A stretch of 64,000 nucleotides of DNA, from assembly GCA_964019335.1 (NCBI GenBank), contig OZ025710.1:248001-312000 (forward strand), read 5' to 3'. Origin of the DNA: Diplonema japonicum (taxonomy: Eukaryota; Euglenozoa; Diplonemea; Diplonemida; Diplonemidae). The notes beneath the pieces are model-generated. The model was not told the origin of the DNA, ran no database searches, and saw only the letters and a program-made list of their open reading frames with translations. Of this stretch, positions 20,067 to 31,200 are shown in pieces. Numbering within the stretch: the first letter of the stretch is position 1; each line of letters starts with the position of its first letter. Position numbers and translations under genes: made by a program.

Positions 20067-21084
20067 GTTAGTTGTGTAGTCAGTCAAGGGACTGCGAGGT
20101 GTGTGGTGAGGCGTGAAAAGGGAAAAGAGGAACAAGTTATCATAAATAACACAGAAGTGCGACTACTCCCTCGCAAAGCCTTTAATGATGGCCACATAAG
20201 TGACCTATGGCAATGTAATATGAAGGAATATACCACAGGCCGTCGTTTGAAGATTCACATCGCTTGAACAAATAGCGCACAGGGTTCTTCACCCCTTCAA
20301 ACTCTGGGAGTAATCTTGGTCACTTTGCCCCCCAAGGAAGCGAGAGATTAAAAAGAATACAAAGGGTCCCAAGCTGCCTTAAGATTGGGAAACCCGATGT
20401 GCCTTCCTTCAGGTATCTCGGACTCTTGACCAGAAAACAAAGCAACCCTTTTGTGTAAATAGATGCCAGCACCTCTGCGTCAGCCTTCGATGCCTCCTTA
20501 CATCTCACTTGAGTCTTTCTGACATCTTCTTCCCTTCCCTGCACTGAATGAGTTTGTGACCTTGAAAAACAGAGGCAAATAGAAAATAAAAATAAAAGGA
20601 ACAAAAGGAAGGTAGGAAAAAAAGGAAGGTAGGAAAAAAAAAATGGAAGAAAAAAATGTAACTAAATGGGGTGTAAATAAAAAGAAAAGAGGGAGGTGAA
20701 TAAAGGGATAATAAGTAATATGATTTTCTTTTTGACGTGGGTGAGTCAGAACAAGAAAATTAAAATTGTGGTCACTTATTTTCTTTTTTTTTTTACTTTT
20801 TGAAGCTAAAGGGTCATGTGTCCTCACCACAGCGAAGAAATTCAATGTGATCAACGTGGACAGCACTCATTCGGTAAAGAACCGAAGAGTTTCATAAGAA
20901 GAGCAACAAAAAAAAGTGAAAATAAGAAGAACTTCCAGATAAGAAAGGGAAATAGAACATTGGACAATAATAATTTGTTTTTTTTTTTTTTTTTTTTTTC
21001 AATAACACAAGTTCCGCAAGGCACACATATATGGGCAAGACAAAAGACAAGGTTTCATTCTTGAAAATAGTTCAAAAAAGAAAC
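20067..21084. other. Spacer between LPMO-A and LPMO-B
   Basis: A base-balanced stretch at about 20160-20560 carries a minus-strand frame (SKADAEVLASIYTKGLL) that could be a gene fragment, but it matches nothing I recognise and has no clear start or splice boundary. The right end (about 20815-21084) is the LPMO-B 3' flank with a T-run near 20978-20999. Confidence 0.4.
20870..20886 (-). promoter_or_regulatory. Conserved small hairpin in LPMO-B 3' flank
   Basis: The same TTCGGT/ACCGAA hairpin as behind LPMO-A and LPMO-C, although the surrounding flank of copy B has diverged more than those of A and C. This slightly favours selection over plain copying. Confidence 0.3.
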
Positions 21085-22146
21085 TTAGCCAATCCTGTAA
21101 CCACTCCAGCTCCTCGTCAAGCACTGTGCATACCACCTGCTCTGCTTGTAGCACCCTGCCCCGTTGGCACAGCAGCTTGGTGCCTGCAGACAACTCCCCC
21201 ACACTGGGATGGAGTACCTGCAGTTACCAGAGGAAGGAGGTGGGGTAGGAGGGCGGGTGGGAGGAGGTGTTGCAGGAGGCGGCATGTTCCCACCACCATT
21301 ACCATTCCCGTTTCCGTTTCCGTTCCCAGGGACACACTGTGCGTACCACCTGTTCTGCACGTTGCATGTGGTCCCTGCCTCGCAGCAGTCGACAGAACCG
21401 AGACAAGACTGCCACACCCCAATGGTACGAGTGCACCCATTGTTCGAAGGGGGGTTGGGAACAGGTGGGTTTGGGACAGGAACGGGAGGGTTGGGAACAG
21501 GTGGGTTGGGAACGGGGGGGTTCGGGACAGGAACAGGTGGGTTAGGAACAGGTGGGTTTGGGTTGCCACCACCACCACCACCACCACCACTGAACTCCAA
21601 GTCGATGGCGTTGTAGAAACTGGCAGCCGTGTCACCAACATCCCAGATGGCAAGGACGACATGGTAGCCTGACTTGGAGGGGAGGGTGCAGGAGTGTGTT
21701 GTCACCATCGGGGGCTGCACCATGTTGCCAGCCGCCGAACAAAAGGGTGCTCCCTCGAAGCTGCTCCTCGCAAGCGGTGCGTTCTGGTTCCACCCATCCT
21801 TCGTGATGTAGTACCTCCAGTCCAAGGTGCGGTGGTTTGCAGTGAACTGCCAAGTGAAGTCCGTCCTCCCACCAGAAGCAGCTGTCTTCGCCCACCTCGA
21901 AGAGGTCTGAGCGTTCAGCGGTGCCCAGTTGGATTTCCCTGCACCGGCCAGCTGCCCATCTGGTGGTCCGCTGGCCGGGTACCTGTCCGGCCCCTCCACA
22001 CTCTGAGGTTCATACTGCACACTCCCACAGTTGCTGTTCTGGCCTGTCTTGCACATATAAGGTCTTGAAGGCGGGCTCTTCACATAACCATGGCTCTCCA
22101 CACCAACTGCTGCGAGCAGCATTGGAAATGCCAAGCGACCCAACAT
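21085..22146 (-). CDS. AA10 lytic polysaccharide monooxygenase with two CBM1-like modules (copy B)
   Basis: The 353-residue precursor has the same signal peptide, copper-brace histidines (19 and 105) and catalytic domain as copy A. It differs in the linker, where PVPVP insertions alternate with NPPVP repeats, and in the first CBM1-like module (CTRTIGVWQSCLGSVDCCEAG instead of the A/C version). The second module and C-terminus match copy A. It is therefore the most diverged of the three and may have a shifted binding preference. Same secreted, oxidative polysaccharide-cleaving role. A CAG acceptor about 30 bases upstream of ATG is conserved in all three copies. Confidence 0.93.
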   Translation of the reverse strand: MLGRLAFPMLLAAVGVESHGYVKSPPSRPYMCKTGQNSNCGSVQYEPQSVEGPDRYPASGPPDGQLAGAGKSNWAPLNAQTSSRWAKTAASGGRTDFTWQFTANHRTLDWRYYITKDGWNQNAPLARSSFEGAPFCSAAGNMVQPPMVTTHSCTLPSKSGYHVVLAIWDVGDTAASFYNAIDLEFSGGGGGGGGNPNPPVPNPPVPVPNPPVPNPPVPNPPVPVPNPPVPNPPSNNGCTRTIGVWQSCLGSVDCCEAGTTCNVQNRWYAQCVPGNGNGNGNGNGGGNMPPPATPPPTRPPTPPPSSGNCRYSIPVWGSCLQAPSCCANGAGCYKQSRWYAQCLTRSWSGYRIG

Positions 22147-22546
22147 GTTAGTTGTGTAGTCAGTCAAGGGACTGCGAGGTGTGGTGGTTCGAATAAAGAA
22201 AAAAAATTAAAACAACTTAAAAGGAAAAGAAAATAACAAGAAGAAAAAGAGAGGAAGAGAAAAAAGACAAGAAACAGAGAGAGTATGAATAGCATAGGTT
22301 TTTTCTTTTCTTTCTTATCGACATTTGGGTTGGGTCAGACTAAGAAAAGAATGAAAATCAGCTTCTTTTTTATTACTCCACTACTCACCCACTATAAAAT
22401 CCCCTGTGCATGAGGTGAACCTGGCCTCAGCGGCCATAGGAGCAGAAGTGAGTCAGATGACAATGAGTGAAATAAAAACTATCCGCTTACCTGCTAAATG
22501 AGCCATTACTTTACTCTCTCGGCTTTCCGAATGAAAAAGAATTTAA
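22147..22546. other. Spacer 5' of LPMO-B ending at a TTAA target site
   Basis: The part near 22384-22499 holds a plus-strand frame (HEVNLASAAIGAEVSQM...) of about 38 codons ending in TGA. It looks coding-like but I cannot identify it; it may be a fragment of a mobile element. The stretch ends with TTAA at 22543-22546, the target site of the piggyBac-like element. Confidence 0.4.
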
Positions 22547-24707
22547 CCATTAAAGGACGGGGTTTTTTGGGCAAAAAAAAGGTCACCATCGACTTTTTTA
22601 TTTTCTCAAATTAAAACATCCTCGAGCATGCAACCATAGAACGATGCTTGTGTAAAAGAAAATACATCACCCAGGAGGGACAAAAAACACCCCCAGATGC
22701 CCCTCAAAGGCCCTGGGAAGTGAATAGAATAAGGAATTGAAGTGAAATTTATTGTAAAAACCCACCCATAGGTTAGACACTTCCTTACTTTTTTCGCTTG
22801 GGCCTCGGAGTGCTAGGGGGGGTTTTGCTTTTGGCAGATGACGACCTTTTGGAGACGCTGGTACCTTAGGCATTTCTTCAGTGTGGCCAGGCCTCCAGAG
22901 GGGGTAGATTGGGGTGGGTAAACCACTGGTTCGTGATAGTCCGCAAAGCAAGCTGGGCACAGATGCACGGTACAAGCCTTGCAGATGAAAGATAGTTTGC
23001 ACCCGAACCCCAAAACACGCATGTGGTGTGTGCATTGTCTTGCTGCATCCAGTTTTTTGGACCAGTGACCGTTGGTGAAGTCGCGCCTGGCATCTTCCCT
23101 GGGCCCCTCGGTCCCCATTTCAGAACGGGTGCTTGCTGGGCGGTTGTTTCCAGACTGGCGCATGACAGTCGAAAAGCTGTTGTCGCTCATCGCGAACTCG
23201 TTTTTGGGCCTGCCTGGGCCTACTTGTTTCTTCACTGGGGCAAGATGAGGTACATTCTGGCGATTTTTTTCGGATTGTTTCCACCATTGACTGGACTTTC
23301 CTCGGATTGTTTCCACCACAAACCCGATTCCCACATCTGTTGTACAAGGGTAACGCCAGTATAGAAGTTATCGATGCCGGGGTACAAGGGGAACGCTACC
23401 GATGCCGAGCCATCCACCAGGTGGACACGAATAGTGGCATCGACAAGTCACATGGGGTGCGCTTTCAGACTGAGCACGACGTTCATTTCATGTCAAGCAA
23501 GACGCAATTGAACACCGCAGGAGATATGGGAGAACGTTGTAAGAGCTTTCATTGTCGCGCTCGAGCTGCAGGACAAGAAGCTCGAAGCAGAGCTCCGCCG
23601 CCGAGACATTCTGGTCGCCATGTTGTCCTTTTTTGGCATCACAAGCATTGGTGCTTCTGCAGTGATCACGTGGTACGCCAATCCTGTACGCGAGTCAGGG
23701 CTCCCAAACACCAGCACCCCCCTACAATGACCTCGATCCTTCACCAAATGGGAAGGTAATATGCCAAGTGCTGAGATACCTCACATCGGGGTCCACAGTG
23801 CTGTGTTTGATTGCTATTTCACGCTTTGTCAATGGTATTAGCAAGGTCTTTACAGTAGATCGATAAGTTGAACACGACCCTGTCAGAGTCTGCCCGGTGC
23901 ACTGCCTCACCTGTCCTCTTTGCAGGCTGGAATACTCTGAAGCGATGTCTACCGTGTGACTTGATCATACTCTCATCAATGATCGATTCTCCGGGGGAAT
24001 AGTGTTGCAGACAGGTAGGGGAGTAAGAATCTTATTTTTTGCAACCTGTCTGTCTCTTCACCCCTCCAAAATGCAACGACCGCTGTAAGCGCAAAAGCAG
24101 TAACGTTTCATTACACTTGCCAAAAAAAGGTGTGGCTAGGGCACAAATGGTCGGCCAGTAATTTTTTATGCCAGCATTGCGGATGATGTCCATGAGCACC
24201 CACAAGGCCAGAAACTGATAGATATCGTCCACAGTCGGGGTTGTGGTACTTGCAAACGGTGCAAGAGATTTCACAAACCCCATTGAGATGAACAGCTTGG
24301 AAATCCTTGATGCACACATGTGGGAAAAGGGTGATTTCTGCCCCCCCCCCCCCCCCCCCCTGTGCCCTGTGCCCTGTCACTTCTTACGCGTAACCTGCGT
24401 AATATCGCTCTCCCAGGGCATATTTTCACTCTTCTCGTCACCACTGGCGCTAGGTGAGGTCCCATCGTCAGTGAGAATGTCCCCTTGGGCACTCCCGAAC
24501 TCGTCTGAATCAGTACCGCTCATATGAGCTTTCGTGCCTCCAAAAACTGGTTTCGAGGGTGTTTTTAGGGGCCAAAAGTGATTTTCGATGGAAAAGAAAT
24601 CGCGGAACTAGGTCATTCTGTGCAAGGGTAAGGGTCTATGGTACTTAAAATGCCTATACAAAAATTTTAATTGATCGCTAGATATCTAGTGCTTCGTCCT
24701 TTAATGG
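22547..24707 (-). mobile_element. piggyBac-like DNA transposon with intact termini
   Basis: The element is bounded by TTAA on both sides (22543-22546 and 24708-24711), the piggyBac target-site duplication. It has 13-bp terminal inverted repeats CCATTAAAGGACG at the left and CGTCCTTTAATGG at the right. Its inside encodes a broken piggyBac transposase on the minus strand. It separates LPMO-B from LPMO-C, so it may have inserted after the gene cluster formed. A second, decayed copy is at 50281-50910 and 53153-53505. A C run at 24342-24360 interrupts the 5' part. Confidence 0.88.
22813..24522 (-). pseudogene. Degenerate piggyBac transposase
   Basis: Recognisable pieces occur in the right order but in different frames with stops between. 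From the 5' end: an acidic N-terminus (MSGTDSDEFGSAQGD at 24522), the DDE_Tnp_1_7 N-terminal segment (TVDDIYQFLALWVLMDIIRN, GIKNYWPTI), the first catalytic Asp region (GESIIDESMIKSHGRHRF near 23960-24000), a segment with DNFYTGVTL near 23365, and a C-terminal Cys/His zinc-binding region (CKACTVHLCPACFADYHEP near 22940-23000). The breaks suggest the copy cannot make transposase, although short introns could repair some of them. Confidence 0.8.
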
Positions 24708-24796
24708 TTAAAAGGTTAAAAAAAAAGAATTTGAAAGGTTGAGTCAAGTGTCCTCACCACATGCGAAGAAATCACTGTGATGCAGGACAGCACTCA

Positions 24797-24813
24797 TTCG
24801 GTAAAGAACCGAA
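24797..24813 (-). promoter_or_regulatory. Conserved small hairpin in LPMO-C 3' flank
   Basis: Third copy of the TTCGGT/ACCGAA hairpin, about 180 bases past the LPMO-C stop, within a flank nearly identical to that of LPMO-A. Confidence 0.3.
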
Positions 24814-24992
24814 GAGTTTCATAAGAAGAAAGAGCAACAAAAAGAAGGTACTTTCCACATAAGATATAATAGAGAGGAAATAGAACATTGAATAATAAGT
24901 ATGTTTGTTTATAAATAACACAAGTTCCGCAAGGGCACATTTAAGGCAAGACAAGTTTTCTTTCTTTTAAACAATAAAAGGATGACAGAAAC

Positions 24993-26060
24993 TCAGCCAA
25001 TCCTGTAACCACTCCAGCTGCTAGCACTCCTCAAACACTGTGCGTACCACCTGCTCTGCTTGTAGCACCCTGCCCCGTTGGCACAACAGCTTGGTGCCTG
25101 CAGACAACTCCCCCACACTGGGATGGAGTACCTACAATTACCAGAGGAAGGAGGTGGGGTAGGAGGGCGGGTGGGAGGAGGTGTTGCAGGAGGCGGCATG
25201 TTCCCACCATTTCCATTTCCATTCCCGTTTCCGTTCCCAGGGACACACTGTGCGTACCACCTGTTCTGCACGTTGCATGTGGTCCCTGCCTCGCAGCAGT
25301 GCGTGGCACCGGTACAAGCGCCCCACACTCCAATCTTACGAGAGCACCCATTGTTCGAAGGGGGGTTGGGAACAGGTGGGTTGGGGACAGGTGGGTTGGG
25401 GACAGGTGGGTTGGGGACAGGTGGGTTGGGAACGGGTGGGTTAGGAACAGGTGGGTTGGGAACAGGTGGGTTTGGGTTGCCACCACCACCACCACCACCA
25501 CCACTGAACTCCAAGTCGATGGCGTTGTAGAAACTGGCAGCCGTGTCACCAACATCCCAGATGGCAAGGACGACATGGTAGCCTGACTTGGAGGGGAGGG
25601 TGCAGGAGTGTGTTGTCACCATCGGGGGCTGCACCATGTTGCCAGCCGCCGAACAAAAGGGTGCTCCCTCGAAGCTGCTCCTCGCAAGCGGTGCGTTCTG
25701 GTTCCACCCGTCCTTCGTGATGTAGTACCTCCAGTCCAAGGTGCGGTGGTTTGCAGTGAACTGCCAAGTGAAGTCCGTCCTCCCACCAGAAGCAGCTGTC
25801 TTCGCCCACCTCGAAGAGGTCTGAGCGTTCAGCGGTGCCCAGTTGGATTTCCCTGCACCGGCCAGCTGCCCATCTGGTGGTCCGCTGGCCGGGTACCTGT
25901 CCGGCCCCTCCACACTCTGAGGTTCATACTGCACACTCCCACAGTTGCTGTTCTGGCCTGTCTTGCACATATAAGGTCTTGAAGGCGGGCTCTTCACATA
26001 ACCATGGCTCTCCACACCAACTGCTGCGAGCAGCATTGGAAATGCCAAGCGACCCAACAT
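24993..26060 (-). CDS. AA10 lytic polysaccharide monooxygenase with two CBM1-like modules (copy C)
   Basis: The 355-residue precursor is almost identical to copy A through signal peptide, catalytic domain, seven NPPVP repeats and the first CBM1-like module. It differs by a shorter GNGNG spacer and by a changed C-terminus (CLRSASSWSGYRIG instead of CLTRSWSGYRIG). The near-identical 3' flank with copy A shows these two arose by the most recent duplication. Same predicted secreted copper oxidase role. Its upstream neighbour, 270 bases away, is PFR2 copy B. Confidence 0.93.
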   Translation of the reverse strand: MLGRLAFPMLLAAVGVESHGYVKSPPSRPYMCKTGQNSNCGSVQYEPQSVEGPDRYPASGPPDGQLAGAGKSNWAPLNAQTSSRWAKTAASGGRTDFTWQFTANHRTLDWRYYITKDGWNQNAPLARSSFEGAPFCSAAGNMVQPPMVTTHSCTLPSKSGYHVVLAIWDVGDTAASFYNAIDLEFSGGGGGGGGNPNPPVPNPPVPNPPVPNPPVPNPPVPNPPVPNPPVPNPPSNNGCSRKIGVWGACTGATHCCEAGTTCNVQNRWYAQCVPGNGNGNGNGNGGNMPPPATPPPTRPPTPPPSSGNCRYSIPVWGSCLQAPSCCANGAGCYKQSRWYAQCLRSASSWSGYRIG

Positions 26061-26332
26061 GTTAGTTGTGTAGTCAGTCAAGGGACTGCGAGGTGTGTGG
26101 TGAGGTCGAAGAGAAGTAAAAATAATGAAGTAACGATAAAAAAGAGGAGAACGGGAAATGAAGAGGAATACAGGTATTTTTTTCGGGGGGGGGAGGGTTT
26201 CTTAAAGTACGGAAGTACGCTATGTTGAAGGGTGCAGTGGTTTAATGTTCTTATTTACTTATTTAAATTCGGCCTTTCGGCTTACGAAAATGAAAATCTT
26301 AAAAACTGTACACTTTAATACTCTTACTTACT

Positions 26333-28229
26333 TTATTCCGTGATAAGCTTCCCTCTTGTCTGCTGTGATTGGATGGACTTTGCACGTTTGAGCTCCTCGC
26401 GCTCAGCCGCGATCTTGACCTCCTCCTGCTTGGAAAGGTGTGCACGGTACTCGACCATCTTGGAGCGCCTGGTGAGGTTTGCATCCTCGAGCTCCTCTGC
26501 CGGGTGGATGAAGTCGATGCCAGCCTTGATGAGGGCGTCCTCCGACGGTGCGAAGAGGGCCAGGGCAGAGGCCATCTTGTCCTTCAGCATCTCCAGCTCC
26601 TCCTCAATCTGGTTGCGGAGTTTGTACAGCTCCTTCTTCGCATCGGAGTGCTTCTTCGCGTTCGGGTCAAAGGTCTCGATCGAGAACTCCAACTGGATGT
26701 GTGTCGCCCTGATGTTCCTGTCGATGTCCTCCAGCTTCTTCTCCTTCTTGTAGACGAGCTGTCCCAGTGTCTTGTACAACCTCCTGAAAGCCTCCAGGTG
26801 CTCCTGGTGGATCTGCAGCCTCAGGTCTGTGAGCTCCTGGTTCGTCTTATCGTACCTGGCCTTGATGGCCGCGCACCCCTCCGCCACCAGCTCCTCGATG
26901 ATCCCAGTCGCCCTGATCGCCAGGTCGCAGTTGTACACCGTCAGCTCCAACAGCTTCTTGTGCTGCGACACCACGTCCAGGAACTGTTGGTACTCCACCT
27001 TCCTCTTCTCTTCCCTGTCGTTTTCCTCAATGCGGCGCTTCACTTCCTCAAACCTCTCAGTTCCTGTTGTGTGAGTGTGAGTGTGGGTGTGAGTGTGTAT
27101 TGTTGTCACATACCAAGCTTCTGAAGCTGCCTCTCCAGGTCTTGGATCTTCCTCCAACACTCATCCTGCTTCTCAAGGTTCTCCTTCAGGAACTTTTCAC
27201 TCTTGTCCTTCTGTGCTGCGAATCTCTTCATCGACTCTGCATCCTCCAAGTCCGCCTGTGGGTGGTGTGTGTGTGTGTGTGTGTTTTTTTTTCTTTTTTT
27301 TTTCTTTTTTCTTTTTCTTTTTTTGGAATTTATTTTTCTTCTTATATTGCGAGGAAGAAATCCCATACCTTTTGGATGGCATCGTGGACGTGTTTCAGGT
27401 CGTTCTCACACCTCTGCTTCAACCTCCTCTTCCCATCCTTCATGGCAGAGGTCTCTTGGAAGGCCTTCTTCTGCACCTCGTGGATCTTCGAGAACATCTT
27501 GTTCTCGTCGTCTGTCTGTCCGATGATCCTGAACTTGTCCCTCACGAGCTCCACGAGCCTCTCCAAGAGCTGTGCCTTGATGTAGAATTGCTCCTCTGCG
27601 ATCGACATCTCACCGTCCGCGAGGGCCACGTTCCTGATCTCCTTGCACTTCTCGATCGAGGCGAGCTGCTGCCGGATCTGCTCCTCGTTCCCCAGCAGAG
27701 CCGTCTGGATCACCGTCACGTTCATGCAGTCCTCCAAGTTCTTCAGGACGGACACGGGAACCTGCGCCAACTCCGTCGAGTCCAACTGGGAGCGGCGCAG
27801 CTCCTCCTCAACCTTCTCCAGCTTCGAGAGCCCGTTGTCGATGGTCCCCGTGAAGGACACGATGCGCGTCTTGTTCCTGTGCTGCTTCATGTCCTGCAAC
27901 ACCCTCTTCAGCGACAGGATGTCCATGAACTGCGGCTTGTCCTCCGGCTTGTACAGCTCCCGAACGCTCATCTCCAGCCCGCACACACGCATCAGCTTCT
28001 GGATGTCGTAGGCCGCTGTGAGGTTCCACTTCGTCCCGGACTCCACCGAGCACAGCAGCTGGCAACCCTTCTCGTGGGCACTCGACAGCTTCTGCTTCTG
28101 GTTCTCACTCCAGTCAGACACGTGCAGCTCCTGCACGTACTCCTCGTTCTCGAGGCATGCTGTCTTCAGCTTCAGGTTGTGGATCTTCTGCTTCCTCGCT
28201 GCCTCCAAAGTGACGTCGCTGGGCTCCAT
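26333..28229 (-). CDS. PFR2: Paraflagellar rod protein 2 (copy B)
   Basis: Exons 28229-27369, 27255-27114 and 27063-26333 give 577 residues, differing from copy A at one residue. The two introns, including their homopolymer and microsatellite tracts, are the same length and appear identical to those of copy A. The near-identity starts shortly before the ATG and ends at the stop codon: copy A ends TAG and copy B TAA, with unrelated 3' flanks. This is the pattern of gene conversion or very recent duplication with replaced 3' ends. Role as for copy A: structural coiled-coil protein of the paraflagellar rod. Confidence 0.95.
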
Positions 28230-31200
28230 CGTGAGGTGTGTGGTGTGTGGTGTGAGAATGAGAGTCCTGCAGGAGTGTTATTTCAATAGGAATGAAGAAG
28301 GAAATAAACTGTCAGAGAAAAAAAAGACAAGAATTGGGTAAGAATAGAGGGGGGGGGGGGGGGGACTTAGAAACAAAAACAAAAAACAGTTTTCTCGCTA
28401 ATTTCTTTTTCCAAGAGGGGGGGGATTTATTTTTCCCTCCCCTTTTCGTTCTCTAATTTTTCCACACAAAAAAAAATTTTTTTCTTCCATTTTCGTTCAG
28501 TTAGGATCCTTTGTTTCATTTTTCGCGAGCATCATCCGCTCTAAAAATAAAGAAAAAGAAACTTCTACATCTCGGAACTTGCGTATTGTTACATTATAAA
28601 TATAGAGTAGAAATAAAAGGGGTAGGGGGGTGAGTGGAACAACAGGGGTATGTTTTGCAGTAATCATTGGAAGACAAGCCCAAGAAAAGAGCACAAGTAT
28701 TATTCTTGCGCTCACTTTTTTTTCTTCTTATTTTTTTTTAGCTTTTTTAAAGACAGCAAACAAAAAAAAGAGCATAGTTTCACAGTGGCTTTCCCCCCCC
28801 CTTTTTTTTTCCTTGTTACAATTATATTTCCAACAAGCATAAGGCGACTGCGGTTTCGTCGGCAGAGGTATAGAGAGGGTGTGAGGGAAAAAAAAAAGAA
28901 ACAAAAGAAGAAAGTCAGAATTAACCATCTGGGAGATTCTGCCCAAGCGGATGACATAGAGGAAAAAAAAGGGGGGGGGGATGTCTAGCTTCGATAGCTC
29001 TATCGAACTTTTGTAAGTTCAGCTAAAATGCTTTCCGTACTTGCATCACAGGCCTGGTTTGCCCATGGGCTGGAAAAAAGTGGAAGGCAAGGGTCCCCCC
29101 CCCTCAAAAATAAAAGGGTACAGGCGTCTGTTGACACCCTCTCCCCGATAAATTAAAAACTAAAAAAAAAAAAAAAAAAAAAAAAAAACGAGAGAGAAAG
29201 AAGAGAGGAAAAGGTCGAGCGAACTTTCAATGAACAACGTGGCCATATCACCAGTCAAATTTCTCGAAAGCTCGGTCTGGTAGAGAGGAACAGGGGCTAA
29301 GGAGGGGAAGTCTTAGTGCTTGTTCTTCTGTCTCACAAAAGGGGGGAAATAAAATCCTCGTTTCCTCCCATCTGTATGCGATACCCCCCTCAACTTTAAA
29401 AAAAAAAGGATTTTGGTTCTGTTCTATACACGTAAAAGAGATAAAAAAAAATTTTTTTTGGTCCGCTTTGAAAAGAAGAAAAGAGCTTTGGACCACTTTT
29501 TTTTTTTTTCCTTCGGAATACTTTTCAAGCGTCTTTGTTCGTGTAGCTAAAAAGCCTGTGTCCCCTTGGGTCCGCCTAAAGGACAGCAGGAAAAAAAAAA
29601 GGAAAAAAAAAAGAAGAAAATCGCAGAAGTTGGTGTCCTCTCTACCTTTTTTTTTTCTTTTTCCTCCATTTTTTTTTTTTTTGCTGCCTTTCCCTCCCCA
29701 CATTCTTTTTTTTTTCTTTCGTCCCCCATTCTCATTCCTCTCACAATGGCCTGAGCACGAGAAAAACACAGAATAGGGGAAAACAGAAAGAGGAAAAAGG
29801 AAGAAGGAACAGAAAGGGGGCCGGGGGGGGGGGGGGTGAAGAAAGAAAAAAATAGAGAAGAAAGAGTATAAAAAAAAAGAGTTTGGTATATAAAAAAAAA
29901 GAAAAAGCAACAGTGTGAACAAAACTTAACTTATTTTTTTTTTAAAGTGTGTGTGGGAGGGATCACCCCAATTAATTTTTAAAATGGTAATTTGAAGGCT
30001 GCCGGAGAACCATTGACGGGGAGAAAAACACATAAGGCAGCATGTAGGGCAGCATAGCCTTACAACCTTCGTACAACCGCCTTATCTAGTGTTTACCCTT
30101 TTTCGACCAAAAAAAAAGAAAAATACTGTAAAAGTGAAAAAAAATATCACAATTTGGATTGACAAATTCCCGGGAGAAAAACTCCGGGATTTGTCACTTG
30201 TCAGTCTGGGTACTTTTTTTTTTTTTTTTTTTTTCCAGTTCTACAACGATACAGGTAGGAAGCTCGTTCAGTTTTGTATTAAAAAAAAAAAAAAAAAACG
30301 AAAGAAAAATGAGGAAAATAAAAAAGGGGTCACCACTTCTTTTTCCCCTCCCCGCCTTTCCCCTTTTTCGCTTTTTTTCTTTTTTTTCTTCTTCCCTCAG
30401 GAATTTTCTACTATTGTTTCCATACCAGGGTGCTTTTGGAACTGTGTGTGTGTGTGTGAGCCCAATTAAGGACAATCAAGTAAATATTTTTTTGAGGAAG
30501 GAAGAAGAAAAGAAAAAGGAGTTGCTGTGGGGTAACTCTCGTCATCTTTATGGCCCAGTTCAGTACAGGGCTAAATTATGTATTCCCAAATGTGATCTTG
30601 GTCTTTTTCGGTATTTATTTCTTGGGTTCGCCTCCACTTTCCTCCATTTATCCAGGCAGGAGGGAATGGATCCTGAAAGTTGTTGTTTTTTTTTAAAAAG
30701 ACAAAAAAAAAAAGGGAGAAAAGTATTCGGGTGTTGTTGTGGGAGGGAATTTCCTTCTCTCTCCCCCACCGCCCATTTTTTTTTTCTTTTTTTCTTTCTC
30801 GTTTTTTTCTTCATTTTTCTTTCACTTTTTTTTTGTAAAAAGCAGTGAAGAAGCAATGGAGCGGACGCATCCACGGAAGATCTAATCTGATTTTACTTTT
30901 TTTTTTTTCCTCTTCATTCTTCTTTTTTTGCTTTTTTTTTTTTTAAACACCTGAAACAAACCCGCTGCTTTAGCCAAAAAAAACTAAACAAAAAAAACTG
31001 AAACGATATAAAAAAAAAAATAAAAAAACGGCAAAGATGAATCATAGAATTTGAACACATTACTTCCACAACAAGCGCACAGGGATGGGTTTCTTTTTTT
31101 TTTTCTCCCCACATTCCTACCCTCCCCAGCAAAAAAAAAAAAGTTTAGAGTATAAAAGAAAATCACCCCTCCAACTTCGTTGCAGTTGTTCCTTTGTTTA

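Noticed and set aside
29248-29922. Full 224-codon minus-strand frame as a single-exon gene
   Set aside because: Its upstream two-thirds encode runs of Phe, Lys and Pro from homopolymers; only the last about 110 codons look plausible, so it is noted only as an island.
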